Shown here: positions 12,424 through 21,156 of the stretch, in pieces | How positions within the stretch are numbered: position 1 is the first letter of the stretch | Layout of the letters: every line of letters starts with the position of its first letter | Source of the DNA: JBAYJM01 sp041665065 | GTDB taxonomy: Bacteria > Patescibacteriota > Patescibacteriia > 2-01-FULL-39-33 | Direction of reading: 5' to 3' | NCBI GenBank assembly: GCA_041665065.1 | Contig: JBAYJM010000018.1 | Span: 1 to 23,245, forward strand | DNA length: 23,245 bases | Position numbers and translations under genes: made by a program | Notes under the pieces: generated by a model | What the model was told of the DNA's origin: nothing | Seen by the model: the letters and a program-made list of their open reading frames with translations, nothing else | The model's database searches: none

Positions 12424-12723
12424 ATGGAACAGGCTCAACAAAATTTAGTTGAACGGTCATCAAATCAGATAAAAAAGATTTCTTCAAAAAATAAAAAAAT
12501 TGGCTTATTTTTATTGATTGGACCCATAATAGGCTTAATAGCAATATTTATTATTTATGCCATTGTTAATTTTATTGGCAGTTCAATGGGATCAACAGTA
12601 GAATCGCCTCTATTGGCAATAAGCATTATTACTGTAATTCTTAGCTTCCTTGGAATTATATGTGTCTTGGGAGTAATTATAGGAATACCATTGGGAATTA
12701 TATTTTTATTAAAAAAGAAGTAA
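12424..12723 (+). CDS. Small two-helix membrane protein
   Basis: 99 residues. A polar, basic N-terminus (1-33) is followed by two long hydrophobic segments (about 35-57 and 66-94) and the tail KKK. No family is recognised. It follows the lipoprotein gene after 2 bases and precedes pheT by 41 bases, so it belongs to the inserted trio of envelope genes. Confidence 0.6.
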   Translation: MEQAQQNLVERSSNQIKKISSKNKKIGLFLLIGPIIGLIAIFIIYAIVNFIGSSMGSTVESPLLAISIITVILSFLGIICVLGVIIGIPLGIIFLLKKK

Positions 12724-12764
12724 TTGGTATAGTAAGTAAAGAAAATTAAAAAATTTAATTAAAT

Positions 12765-12793
12765 ATGAACTTAAATATCTCGTACAACTGGCT
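12765..12793 (+). repeat. pheT 5' end (copy 2 of the diverged direct repeat)
   Basis: Parental copy of the segment that also begins the lipoprotein gene at 11768. Similarity fades after about 30 bases. Confidence 0.7.
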
Positions 12794-15125
12794 GAAAGAA
12801 TATGTCAAAACAAATTTGACTGCTCATGATTTTGCCAAAAAATTATCATTGCACGGACCGTCTGTTGATAGAATTGATGAATTAAAGCAGAATTTTTCTA
12901 AAGTTGTTGTTGGCCAAATCAAGGAAATTGCCAATCATCCAAATGCTGATAAATTACATGTTACCAAAGTTGATGTTGGCGCAAAAGAATTATTAAATAT
13001 TGTGTGTGGTGCGCCAAATATTAAAGTTGGACAAAAAGTCCCGGTTGTTTTGGTTGGCGGAAAAGTAGGGGACTTTGAAATCAAAAAATCAGCTATTAGA
13101 GGAGTTGAGAGTGAAGGCATGATGTGTTCGCAAAAAGAATTGGGAATAGGTGAAGATAACAGTGGAATTTTCATTTTGTCGGATGATACAAAAATCGGTT
13201 TGCCACTTGAAAAAGTAATGCCTTTAGATGATGCAATATTAGACATTGAAATTACTTCTAATCGGCCGGATGCGATGTGTGCAATCGGTTTGGCTAGGGA
13301 AGCATCGACAATTTTGGAAGAAAAATTTTTATACAAAGAATCAAGGCCGGATTTAACAGTAAATGACACGAAGAAGCTAACTGTCACAGTTAAGGAAGTT
13401 AAATTATGTCCAAGGTATGAAGCTATTGTTATTGATAATGTTAAGGTCGGACCATCTCCGCTTTGGATGCAACAAAGGCTTATGGCTTCGGGAATTCGCG
13501 CAATAAATAATTTAGTTGATATTACAAATTATATCCTTTTGGAATACGGCCAGCCGATGCATGTTTTTGATTATGAAAAATTAGAAGGCAATCAAATCCA
13601 TGTCCGTCTTGCTAAAAAAGGCGAAAAAATCTTGGCGCTTGATGGCAAAGAATATGAATTGGCAGAAAATAATTTGGTAATTGCAGACGCTAAAAATCCA
13701 GTTGCGGTTGCGGGAATAATGGGTGGCGAATTAAGCGGAGCAACAGCTGAAACAAAAACAATTGTTTTAGAATCAGCAAATTTTGATCCAGTTTCGATTA
13801 GAAAAACATCAAGAGCTTTAAATTTAGCATCTGAGGGCGCATCTTTATGGGAGAAGGGATTAAGCCCTGAGAATAGCCATCCGTCATTGCTTAGAGCAAT
13901 TGAACTGGTGCAAAAATTAGCTGGCGGAAATATTGCAAGTAAAATTATTGATATTAAAAACTATAAATTTGAGCCAAAGGAAATTAAATTGATTCCGGAA
14001 AATGTTAATAAAGTTTTAGGTGTAGAAATCAAATTGCCGAAGATGAAATTGATCTTGCAGTCACTTGGATTCGAGGTGATAGGTAAGACTAAAGAATTCA
14101 AAGTTAAAGTGCCATGGTGGAGAGACCGCGATATTGAAGGTGAGCATGATTTGATTGAAGAAATCGCCAGAATTTACGGCTATTTCAATTTGCCGTCGAA
14201 TTTGATGCAGGGGGAAATTCCAATCAGCTATAATTTCAATGACCAATTCTATTATGAAAATAAATTGAAAGAGGTTTTAGTCGGCCTTGGATATAGCGAG
14301 AATTATAATTATTCTTTTGTTTCTGAAAAATTGATAAATGATTGCGGAGAAAAAGTTGAAGACCATGTCAAGATTTATAATCCGCTAAGTTCGGATTTCC
14401 AGTATATGAGGACTTCGCTTTTGCCATCGCTTATGCAATCATTTAGTGAAAATTCCAGTTTTGCTGAAGTAAAGATTTTTGAATTAAGCAAAGCTTATAT
14501 AAATAAAGAAAGTGATTTGCCAGTTGAAGTTGTAAAGCTCTCAATGATTTGTTCTGTAGATTCTGAGACAACTTCCTTTTCACAGCTTAAAGGAGCTTTG
14601 GAATTGATAATGTCAAAATTAAACATTTCTGATTATAAATTAAAGTCTGAAAAAACCTCTGCTTTATGGCAGGACGGATCAGAAATACAAATTTTAATTG
14701 GCGAGAAAGAAATCGGAACAATGGGCTTTGTTAATCAAACAACAAAACAAAAAATTGGCATAAAGAAGCCATTTGCCGGATTAGAATTGAACTTTGAACT
14801 TTTATCTTCCTTCGCAAAAACAACTCCGTCATACGCACCAATAGCAAAATTTCCATCAATTGATTTAGATTTATCAATGGAAATCGGCAAAGAAATTCTT
14901 TTTGACGAAGTTGCAACTAAAGTTAAAAATGTTGATAGCTTGATCTCGAATGTTTTATTTATGTCGCTCTATGAGGGTGATAAAATTGATAATAATAAGA
15001 AAGCTTTGGCTATAAGAATCACTTATCGCCATGGTGAACGAACTCTTGAGCTTGCTGAAGCTCAAAAAATTCACGATAAAGTTGTCGAGTTATTGAAAAA
15101 AGTGTATAATATAAAAGTAAGATAA
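12765..15125 (+). CDS. pheT: Phenylalanyl-tRNA synthetase beta subunit
   Basis: 786 residues, near the usual length. In order: the characteristic start MNLNISYNWLKEYV; a tRNA-binding OB fold (about 40-150; VVVGQIKEIANHPNADKLHV); the B3/B4 editing region (VEIT-type block LDIEITSNRPD through about 390); B5; the core-like domain (about 480-680); and a C-terminal FDX-ACB anticodon-binding domain (from about 690; YAPIAKFPSIDLDLS to the end). It partners with PheS. In the usual SRFEKGVDP segment of B3/B4 this protein has ASLWEKGLSP, a divergence that could affect editing. It is separated from pheS by three unrelated genes. Confidence 0.96.
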   Translation: MNLNISYNWLKEYVKTNLTAHDFAKKLSLHGPSVDRIDELKQNFSKVVVGQIKEIANHPNADKLHVTKVDVGAKELLNIVCGAPNIKVGQKVPVVLVGGKVGDFEIKKSAIRGVESEGMMCSQKELGIGEDNSGIFILSDDTKIGLPLEKVMPLDDAILDIEITSNRPDAMCAIGLAREASTILEEKFLYKESRPDLTVNDTKKLTVTVKEVKLCPRYEAIVIDNVKVGPSPLWMQQRLMASGIRAINNLVDITNYILLEYGQPMHVFDYEKLEGNQIHVRLAKKGEKILALDGKEYELAENNLVIADAKNPVAVAGIMGGELSGATAETKTIVLESANFDPVSIRKTSRALNLASEGASLWEKGLSPENSHPSLLRAIELVQKLAGGNIASKIIDIKNYKFEPKEIKLIPENVNKVLGVEIKLPKMKLILQSLGFEVIGKTKEFKVKVPWWRDRDIEGEHDLIEEIARIYGYFNLPSNLMQGEIPISYNFNDQFYYENKLKEVLVGLGYSENYNYSFVSEKLINDCGEKVEDHVKIYNPLSSDFQYMRTSLLPSLMQSFSENSSFAEVKIFELSKAYINKESDLPVEVVKLSMICSVDSETTSFSQLKGALELIMSKLNISDYKLKSEKTSALWQDGSEIQILIGEKEIGTMGFVNQTTKQKIGIKKPFAGLELNFELLSSFAKTTPSYAPIAKFPSIDLDLSMEIGKEILFDEVATKVKNVDSLISNVLFMSLYEGDKIDNNKKALAIRITYRHGERTLELAEAQKIHDKVVELLKKVYNIKVR

Positions 15126-15159
15126 TTTTTTCTTAATATTTAATCTTTAAAATAATTCC

Positions 15160-15468
15160 ATGCTTATTAATTCGTCATTAGACATCCTTTGGTTGGCTAT
15201 TGCTGCTGTTGTTGTCTGGATCGGGATTTGGCTAGGACTGAGCGCCTTTCATTTGGCGATGGTCGCAAAAGACGCAAGGCACGTAATATCCAGCATCAAG
15301 AAAAAAATGGAACTCGTTGACCAGATTTTTTCTATCTTTAAAAGGAAGGCGGATGGTACTGCTGGTACTGCGGCATTTATCCCTCCTTTAGTCGAAGGCG
15401 TCACAAAACTTGTAAAAACGATTAGAGAAACAAAGGAAAAAGATAAAAAACATAAATCTAAAAAATAG
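15160..15468 (+). CDS. Small membrane-anchored basic protein
   Basis: 102 residues. One hydrophobic segment (about 9-33) is followed by an amphipathic helix (HVISSIKKKMELVDQIFSIF). Then comes an Ala/Gly/Pro stretch and a lysine-rich tail (KEKDKKHKSKK). This resembles the small YtxH-like envelope proteins common in Patescibacteria, but no family can be assigned firmly. It lies 34 bases after pheT, with a terminator 16 bases downstream, so it is the last gene of that operon. Confidence 0.65.
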   Translation: MLINSSLDILWLAIAAVVVWIGIWLGLSAFHLAMVAKDARHVISSIKKKMELVDQIFSIFKRKADGTAGTAAFIPPLVEGVTKLVKTIRETKEKDKKHKSKK

Positions 15469-15483
15469 GATAGCATTTTTGTC

Positions 15484-15510
15484 ACGGCCGTACGTAATTG
15501 GCCGTTTTTT
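15484..15510 (+). terminator. Terminator of the pheS-pheT operon
   Basis: 6-bp GC stem (15484-15489 with 15500-15505), 10-base loop, T run to 15510. Confidence 0.8.
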
Positions 15511-15551
15511 AGTCTTGTAAAAAATAGGCTAATCTTGTAAAATTAAAGCAA

Positions 15552-15557
15552 TATAAT
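15552..15557 (+). promoter_or_regulatory. -10 box of the lysS operon
   Basis: TATAAT, followed at once by AAGGAT. The ATG is 23 bases after the box. No good -35 is seen at 17 bases. Confidence 0.45.
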
Positions 15558-15580
15558 AAGGATTAAATCTAATAATAAAT

Positions 15581-18121
15581 ATGGCGGAAAATAAACAAAT
15601 TAATGAATTGGATGAAAGAAAGATGAGGCTTAAAAGACTTGAGAATATTAAAAATTCAGGTATTAATCCTTATCCGGAAAAATTTGATAAATTGCATTCT
15701 TTGGCTGAGGCTAAAAACTCTAAAGAGGGGACAAAGATAAAAACTGCCGGCAGGATAATGACTATTCGTAACATGGGTAAAATCGCTTTTGCGCATTTAC
15801 AGGATTGGAGCGGAAAAATGCAGGTTGTTCTCAAAGAGGATGAGATTGGTAAAGACAAATTCAAATTTTTCAATGATAATTTTGACATGGGTGATTTTAT
15901 CGGCGTAGAAGGGGAGATTTTTAAAACTCAAAAGGGAGAAGTTTCTGTTTTGGTTAAAAAATACGAATTTTTAGGAAAAGCTTTATTACCGTTGCCGGAA
16001 AAATTTCATGGAATAAAAGATACGGATACCATTTATCGCCAAAGGTATTTGGATTTGATAATGAATGAAGAATCTAAAAAGAGATTTGAATTTCGAAGTG
16101 ATTTTATTCGATTAGTTAGGCAATTTTATTGGGAAAATAATTTTATAGAAGTTGAAACTCCAACCTTACTACATCAGGCTACAGGAGCCACAGCTACTCC
16201 ATATAAAACACATAATAATGCTTTAGATATCGATTTATATTTAAGAATTTCCCATGAGTTGCCATTGAAAGAATTGATTGTCGGCGGTATGGAGAAAATT
16301 TTTGAAATCGGCAAGGCATTTAGAAATGAAGGCGTTGATCCTTCGCATTTGCCAGAACATACGCATTTAGAGCATTACAGTGCTTATTGGAATTTTGAAG
16401 ATAATATCCAATTTACTGAAAAAATGTTTGATTACATTTTTGAAAAAATGCAAATGGATAAAAAGTTAGAAATCGAAAATAGGGAAGGTGAGAAAAAAGT
16501 GGTAGATTTTAAAACGCCATGGAAAAGGGTTGATTTTATTGAAATGTTAAAAAAAGATACCGGAATAGACGTTGAAAAATATGATGAAGCTAATCAATTG
16601 CTAAAAGATATAAAAAAGAAAAAGATTGAGTTTGAAGGAATGGACGATATGAGCCTGGTCGGCTTGGTTGATAATTTATATAAAAAAGTATCGAGGCCGA
16701 AAATTGTTGGACCTATGATTTTATTTAATTATCCTAAATATCTACAGCCATTAGCTAGAATAAATGATAAGGATAGTAATATTGTGGATCAATTTCAGAT
16801 GGTTGTAAATGGCTGGGAAATTGTTAAAGCATATTCCGAACTAGTTGATCCTATAGATCAAAAAGAGAGATTTAATGAGCAAAATAGGGCAAAGGCTAAA
16901 GGTGAGGCTGAAGTTATGGAAAGCGACGATGAATTTATAACAGCATTAGAGCATGGCGCACCACCGATTTCTGGTTTGGGAATGGGTATTGATCGTTTGG
17001 TCGCATTACTCACGCAGCAATCAAATTTAAGGGATGTTGTATTATTTCCATTACTTAGGCCAGAGGGTGAAGCAAAAAAAATTAAAGAAACTAAAATAGC
17101 TACTGTTGTTTTAAATAAAGAATTAAATTTGCAGCCTTGGCAAGAGATGAATACAATTGCTCATTTAAGCGCATCATTTGCTTCAAGAAAAGGAAAGGAA
17201 CTTTTGTATGCTGACAGCACAGAAACGAAAGATGGTGAAAAATTATTATTGAATATTCAACATGCAATAATGATAAAAGAAGCTCACAAAAACAATGAAA
17301 TATTTGATTTGATAAAAAAAGCAAGGAGCGAAGGACTTGATGTTTATGAATTTACCCAGGAAATGCAAAGCACCACAAATGATAAAAAAGTTTTAATTGA
17401 GACCAAAGAAAAAAACTTGAAAGACATTAAAATTTTAGGAATCTTAATTTTTGGTGAAAAGCAATTAGTGGATGAGATGACAAAAAATTATAAATTATAT
17501 AATGGCAGTACAAATATCAAAATACCCGATGATGATGGTGATTTAGGAATTAATTATGATCAGGCTAAGAAATTATTAGATCGGTATATAAAAGATCCGA
17601 TTGTAAAATTACATTGCATTGAATCAGAATACATAATGCGTGATTTAGCTAAGCATTTCAAACAAGATGAAGAAAAATGGGGGATAATAGGTTTGCTCCA
17701 TGACATTGATTGGGATTTGACTAAGGACGATCCATCGCAACATTGCATAAAAGCGCAGGAAATTTTAAAAGATGCCGGAGCGAGTGGATTTTTGATTGAG
17801 ACAATTGTTTCCCACTGCTATGGCTACCCATTTAATTCTGAGTTAAAAGATTTAAGGCGACAGACAAGAATTCAATTTAGTTTAGCTGCTTCAGAAACAC
17901 TTACAGGACTAATTATTTCCTCAGCTTTAATTCAGCCTGATAAAAAATTAGCAAGCTTATCTGTTGAATCATTAAAAAAGAAATTTAAAAATTTGAAATT
18001 TGCTGCTAATTGCAACAGAGAAATGATTAGTGAGTGTGAGCAGGCTGGAATTTCACTTGATGAATTTTTGGAATTAGGACTAAAAGCGCTGCAAAAAATA
18101 GCTGATAGGCTAGGCATGTAA
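15581..18121 (+). CDS. lysS: Lysyl-tRNA synthetase fused to DUF2000-like and HD hydrolase domains
   Basis: 846 residues; ordinary class II LysRS has about 500. Residues 1-495 are a complete LysRS. An OB-fold anticodon domain has AGRIMTIRNMGKIAFAHLQD. Motif 2 is FRNEGVDPSHLPEHTHLEHY, and motif 3 is GLGMGIDRLVALL near 467-477, ending DVVLFPLLRP. Residues about 505-640 resemble DUF2000, a Pth2-like fold: ATVVLNKEL, MNTIAHLSA, EFTQEM and ILIFGEKQLVDEMTKNYKLY. Residues about 675-846 are an HD domain with H678, H707-D708 and H745 as likely metal ligands. The reading frame runs through without interruption. The role of the appended domains is unknown; tRNA or peptidyl-tRNA quality control is a guess. 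It heads an operon through serS. Confidence 0.9.
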   Translation: MAENKQINELDERKMRLKRLENIKNSGINPYPEKFDKLHSLAEAKNSKEGTKIKTAGRIMTIRNMGKIAFAHLQDWSGKMQVVLKEDEIGKDKFKFFNDNFDMGDFIGVEGEIFKTQKGEVSVLVKKYEFLGKALLPLPEKFHGIKDTDTIYRQRYLDLIMNEESKKRFEFRSDFIRLVRQFYWENNFIEVETPTLLHQATGATATPYKTHNNALDIDLYLRISHELPLKELIVGGMEKIFEIGKAFRNEGVDPSHLPEHTHLEHYSAYWNFEDNIQFTEKMFDYIFEKMQMDKKLEIENREGEKKVVDFKTPWKRVDFIEMLKKDTGIDVEKYDEANQLLKDIKKKKIEFEGMDDMSLVGLVDNLYKKVSRPKIVGPMILFNYPKYLQPLARINDKDSNIVDQFQMVVNGWEIVKAYSELVDPIDQKERFNEQNRAKAKGEAEVMESDDEFITALEHGAPPISGLGMGIDRLVALLTQQSNLRDVVLFPLLRPEGEAKKIKETKIATVVLNKELNLQPWQEMNTIAHLSASFASRKGKELLYADSTETKDGEKLLLNIQHAIMIKEAHKNNEIFDLIKKARSEGLDVYEFTQEMQSTTNDKKVLIETKEKNLKDIKILGILIFGEKQLVDEMTKNYKLYNGSTNIKIPDDDGDLGINYDQAKKLLDRYIKDPIVKLHCIESEYIMRDLAKHFKQDEEKWGIIGLLHDIDWDLTKDDPSQHCIKAQEILKDAGASGFLIETIVSHCYGYPFNSELKDLRRQTRIQFSLAASETLTGLIISSALIQPDKKLASLSVESLKKKFKNLKFAANCNREMISECEQAGISLDEFLELGLKALQKIADRLGM

Positions 18122-18145
18122 TATTATAAATTTATACGAATAAAT

Positions 18146-18583
18146 ATGGAAATTAGGGAAATAAAGTATGGCTCTAAAGAATATGAGGAATCAGTGGAAT
18201 TAAGGAATAAAATATTACGAATACCACTTGGTCATTTTCTAGACATAAATAATTTACAAAAAGAAGAGTCGGATATTCATATTGTTGCGATTGATAATGG
18301 TAAAATAGTTGGAATACTTATCCTTACTCCGATTGAAGATAGTATTTTAAAGATGAGGCAAGTTGCCGTGGCTAATGAACTTCAAGGTAGGGGAGTAGGT
18401 TCTAGTTTGGTAGAATTTGCTGAAAAAATAGCAAGAGAGCAAAAAGTTTCTAAAATAATCTTAGACGCGAGATCTTCCGCATTAGATTTTTATCTTAGAA
18501 AAGGATACAAGGTAGTGGGCGATGAATATATTGACGAACACATAAATATTCCTCATTATAAAATGGAAAAATTTTTAAAATAA
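18146..18583 (+). CDS. GNAT-family N-acetyltransferase
   Basis: 145 residues. The GNAT acetyl-CoA site is clear: the strand ILKMRQVAVANELQ then QGRGVGSSLVEFAEKIA (motif A, about 82-98), followed by KIILDARSSALDFYLRKGYKVVG. The N-terminal ELRNKILRIPLG resembles the ElaA/YjcF-like subgroup. The substrate cannot be told from sequence. It lies 24 bases after lysS and 8 before the cyclophilin gene, so it is co-transcribed. Confidence 0.85.
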   Translation: MEIREIKYGSKEYEESVELRNKILRIPLGHFLDINNLQKEESDIHIVAIDNGKIVGILILTPIEDSILKMRQVAVANELQGRGVGSSLVEFAEKIAREQKVSKIILDARSSALDFYLRKGYKVVGDEYIDEHINIPHYKMEKFLK

Positions 18584-18591
18584 TAAATAAT

Positions 18592-19323
18592 ATGAAAAAA
18601 TATCTATTAATCACAATACTTTTATTTACTGTAGTAATAATTTCAGGCTGCAGCAAGGGTGGAACAGATAATTATTCTTATGATTCAGTCGGTGATGTAG
18701 GAGTTTTGGATACTCAGCCAACAAATCAAAATGACGCACAGAATCAAGATCAGTCAAATTTAAATAATAATCAAGTGACTTCAAGCAGTCAAATAGCTTC
18801 AAGTACGAAAGCGCAAACAACTATGCCAGAAATTATAATTGATCAAAATAAAACTTACACAGCAGTTTTAGAAACTGAAATGGGAACTATTGAAATTGCC
18901 TTGAATGCCAAAGAAACTCCAATTACTGCCAATAATTTTGTTTGGCTAGCTAAAAAAAGCTTCTATAATGGCGTAGTATTCCATAGAGTTATTAAGGATT
19001 TTATGATTCAGGGTGGTGATCCGACTGGAACAGGTAGAGGCGGACCTGGATATGAATTCAATGATGAAAAATTTACTGGTGAATACACAAAAGGAACGGT
19101 TGCCATGGCCAACTCCGGACCAAATACAAACGGCTCACAATTCTTTATAATGCATGGTGATGTACCTTTGCAAAAAGACTATGTGATTTTTGGCCATGTC
19201 ACTAAAGGCATGGAAGTAGTTGATAACATTGCTACAGTTCCGACTGTTTTAGGCGGTGATGGATCAATGTCAAAACCAGTAACTCCAGTTAAAATAAAAA
19301 CAGTTACAATAATTGAAAAATAA
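18592..19323 (+). CDS. Lipoprotein cyclophilin-type peptidyl-prolyl isomerase
   Basis: 243 residues. The signal peptide ends in a lipobox (ISGC, Cys 20). A Gln/Asn/Ser-rich linker runs to about residue 80. Then comes a full cyclophilin domain: FHRVIKDFMIQGGDPTGTGRGG, FNDE, VAMANSGPNTNGSQFFI and a closing VIFGHVTKGMEVVD. The catalytic Arg of FHRVI and the QFFI core are kept. It should catalyse prolyl isomerisation outside the membrane. It overlaps no neighbour; the next ATG is one base after its stop. Confidence 0.92.
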   Translation: MKKYLLITILLFTVVIISGCSKGGTDNYSYDSVGDVGVLDTQPTNQNDAQNQDQSNLNNNQVTSSSQIASSTKAQTTMPEIIIDQNKTYTAVLETEMGTIEIALNAKETPITANNFVWLAKKSFYNGVVFHRVIKDFMIQGGDPTGTGRGGPGYEFNDEKFTGEYTKGTVAMANSGPNTNGSQFFIMHGDVPLQKDYVIFGHVTKGMEVVDNIATVPTVLGGDGSMSKPVTPVKIKTVTIIEK

Positions 19324-19324
19324 T

Positions 19325-19819
19325 ATGAAAAGGGCAATTATAATAGTTATTGCAATTATTGTAATATTATTTTTAGCACAGACAGCGGTTGGATTTCCGG
19401 TTTATTTTATTAAGATGATTTTTGCTAAAGATATAAAAACAAACCAATACATTGTTTGTGATACATATTGGAATACTTGTTTGGATAATAATTATAAGGC
19501 CATAGAAGGTTGCAAGATTACAAAGGAATGTAATCTTTCGGTCGGACAAAAATTCATAAGTAATGTCGCACGAGATGTTAATTATGCTGGATTTATTTTT
19601 AATACTGCTAGTGGGTGTACTGATAAAAATGTGACTAATGATAATAATTTATTGAAGGAGCATCAAAATATTTATTATATTGACAAAACATCAAATCAGT
19701 TTGGAAAAATGTTTAAATATAAAGTATTTGAAGCAGTTGCTTCTGGTACAACAAAAATTTGTAGACAAAGATGTTGCGGAGCTTGTTTTGAAATTTGTGA
19801 TAATATAAAAATTAATTAA
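19325..19819 (+). CDS. Membrane-anchored cysteine-rich protein
   Basis: 164 residues from ATG 19325, preferred to a TTG at 19313 that overlaps the cyclophilin gene. One hydrophobic N-terminal segment (about 4-33) is followed by an outside domain with ten cysteines, including CDTYWNTC, a GCKITKEC pair and a final cluster CRQRCCGACFEIC. That suggests disulfides or metal binding. The family is not recognised. It is packed between the cyclophilin gene (1 base) and serS (4 bases), in the lysS-serS operon. Confidence 0.7.
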   Translation: MKRAIIIVIAIIVILFLAQTAVGFPVYFIKMIFAKDIKTNQYIVCDTYWNTCLDNNYKAIEGCKITKECNLSVGQKFISNVARDVNYAGFIFNTASGCTDKNVTNDNNLLKEHQNIYYIDKTSNQFGKMFKYKVFEAVASGTTKICRQRCCGACFEICDNIKIN

Positions 19820-19823
19820 AAAT

Positions 19824-21092
19824 ATGTTAGACATTAAATTGATCCGAGAAAATCCGGAGCTAATTAAACAAAACTGTAAAAACAGGCTGGTTGAAGTTGA
19901 TATTGATAGGTTGCTTGAAGTTGATAAACAAAGAAGGGCAGTTACAATAGAAATTGATGAGCTTAGAGCCAAGAGGAATGCTTCATCAAAAACAAAACCG
20001 ACCCCGGAAATTATTGAAGAAATGAAAAGCGTTGGAGAGCAGATTAAACAGCTGGAATCATCTATTGAGCCACTTGATACTGAATATAGGGAATTGTTGC
20101 TTAGGGTGCCAAATTTGACTCATCCAGGGGTTGTGGTAAGCGCAGATGAGGATGAAAATCCAGTGTTAGAAGTCGTCAAAGAGCCAAATAAATTTGATTT
20201 TGAACCTTTAGATCATGTGCAGTTGGCTGAAAAAATGGACTTGATTGATTTTGATCGCGCAACAAAAGTATCTGGCGCTAAGTTTTATTATTTAAAAAAT
20301 GAATTAGCGGTTCTTGAATTTGCTTTGATTCAGTATGCGCTTGAAATCGCCATGAAGCATAAATTTATTCCTTTTTCTACACCTGATATTGCTAAAAGAG
20401 AAGTTTTGGAAGGCTTGGGATTTAATCCAAGAGGGGAATCAACGCAAATTTATAATATTGAAAATTCTGATTTAAGCTTGGTTGGTACTGCTGAAATTAC
20501 TATGGGCGGATATCATATGGATGAAACTTTGTCAGAAGAAGATTTGCCAAAAAAATATGTCGCTGTTTCTCATTGTTTTAGAACTGAGGCTGGCGCCTAT
20601 TCAAAATTTGCCAAAGGAATTTTTAGAGTCCATCAATTTACCAAGATTGAAATGTTTCAATACGTAATGCCTGACAAAAGCGAAGAGGCGCATAAGGAAA
20701 TTTTAGAAATTGAAAAGGAAATATTTAAGGGCTTGGAAATACCATTTCGAGTAATTGATCATTGCACGGCTGATTTGGGCGGTCCATCGTATAGAACTTA
20801 TGATCTAGAAGCTTGGATGCCTGGCAAACCAAACAAAGAAGATAAAATGGGCGACTGGGCAGAAATAACTTCTACCTCAAACTGTACGGATTATCAGGCT
20901 AGGGGACTCAATATTAAATATAAGTCAAAAGAAGGTAAGACTGATTATGTCCATATGTTAAATGGAACTGCAATTGCTATTGGAAGAGCTATTATTGCGA
21001 TTGTGGAAAATCATCAACAGAAAGATGGATCAATTAAAATACCTAAAGTTTTGCATAAATATTGCGGATTTAAGGAAATAAAAAGAAAATAA
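19824..21092 (+). CDS. serS: Seryl-tRNA synthetase
   Basis: 422 residues, normal length. An N-terminal MLDIKLIRENPELIKQN and coiled coil (to about 100) bind tRNA. The class II core follows, with TAEITMGGYHMDE, motif 2 FRTEAGAYSKFAKGIFRVHQFTKIE and ASTSNCTDYQARG-type ITSTSNCTDYQARGLN. Motif 3 is HMLNGTAIAIGRAIIAIVEN. It charges tRNA-Ser (and tRNA-Sec where present). It is the last gene of the lysS operon. No plus-strand terminator follows; the hairpin at 21111-21149 has its T run on the minus-strand side. Confidence 0.96.
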   Translation: MLDIKLIRENPELIKQNCKNRLVEVDIDRLLEVDKQRRAVTIEIDELRAKRNASSKTKPTPEIIEEMKSVGEQIKQLESSIEPLDTEYRELLLRVPNLTHPGVVVSADEDENPVLEVVKEPNKFDFEPLDHVQLAEKMDLIDFDRATKVSGAKFYYLKNELAVLEFALIQYALEIAMKHKFIPFSTPDIAKREVLEGLGFNPRGESTQIYNIENSDLSLVGTAEITMGGYHMDETLSEEDLPKKYVAVSHCFRTEAGAYSKFAKGIFRVHQFTKIEMFQYVMPDKSEEAHKEILEIEKEIFKGLEIPFRVIDHCTADLGGPSYRTYDLEAWMPGKPNKEDKMGDWAEITSTSNCTDYQARGLNIKYKSKEGKTDYVHMLNGTAIAIGRAIIAIVENHQQKDGSIKIPKVLHKYCGFKEIKRK

Positions 21093-21110
21093 ATTTTTGA
21101 AAAAAAATGA

Positions 21111-21149
21111 GGCCGCGCGCAGGAATATGTCCTTGTCCTGCGCGTGGCC
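21111..21149 (-). terminator. Terminator of the 155-residue orphan gene
   Basis: 14-base arms (21111-21124 with 21136-21149) with one mismatch, very GC-rich. On the minus strand it is followed by TCA and eight Ts. Confidence 0.88.
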
Positions 21150-21156
21150 GTCGTTG

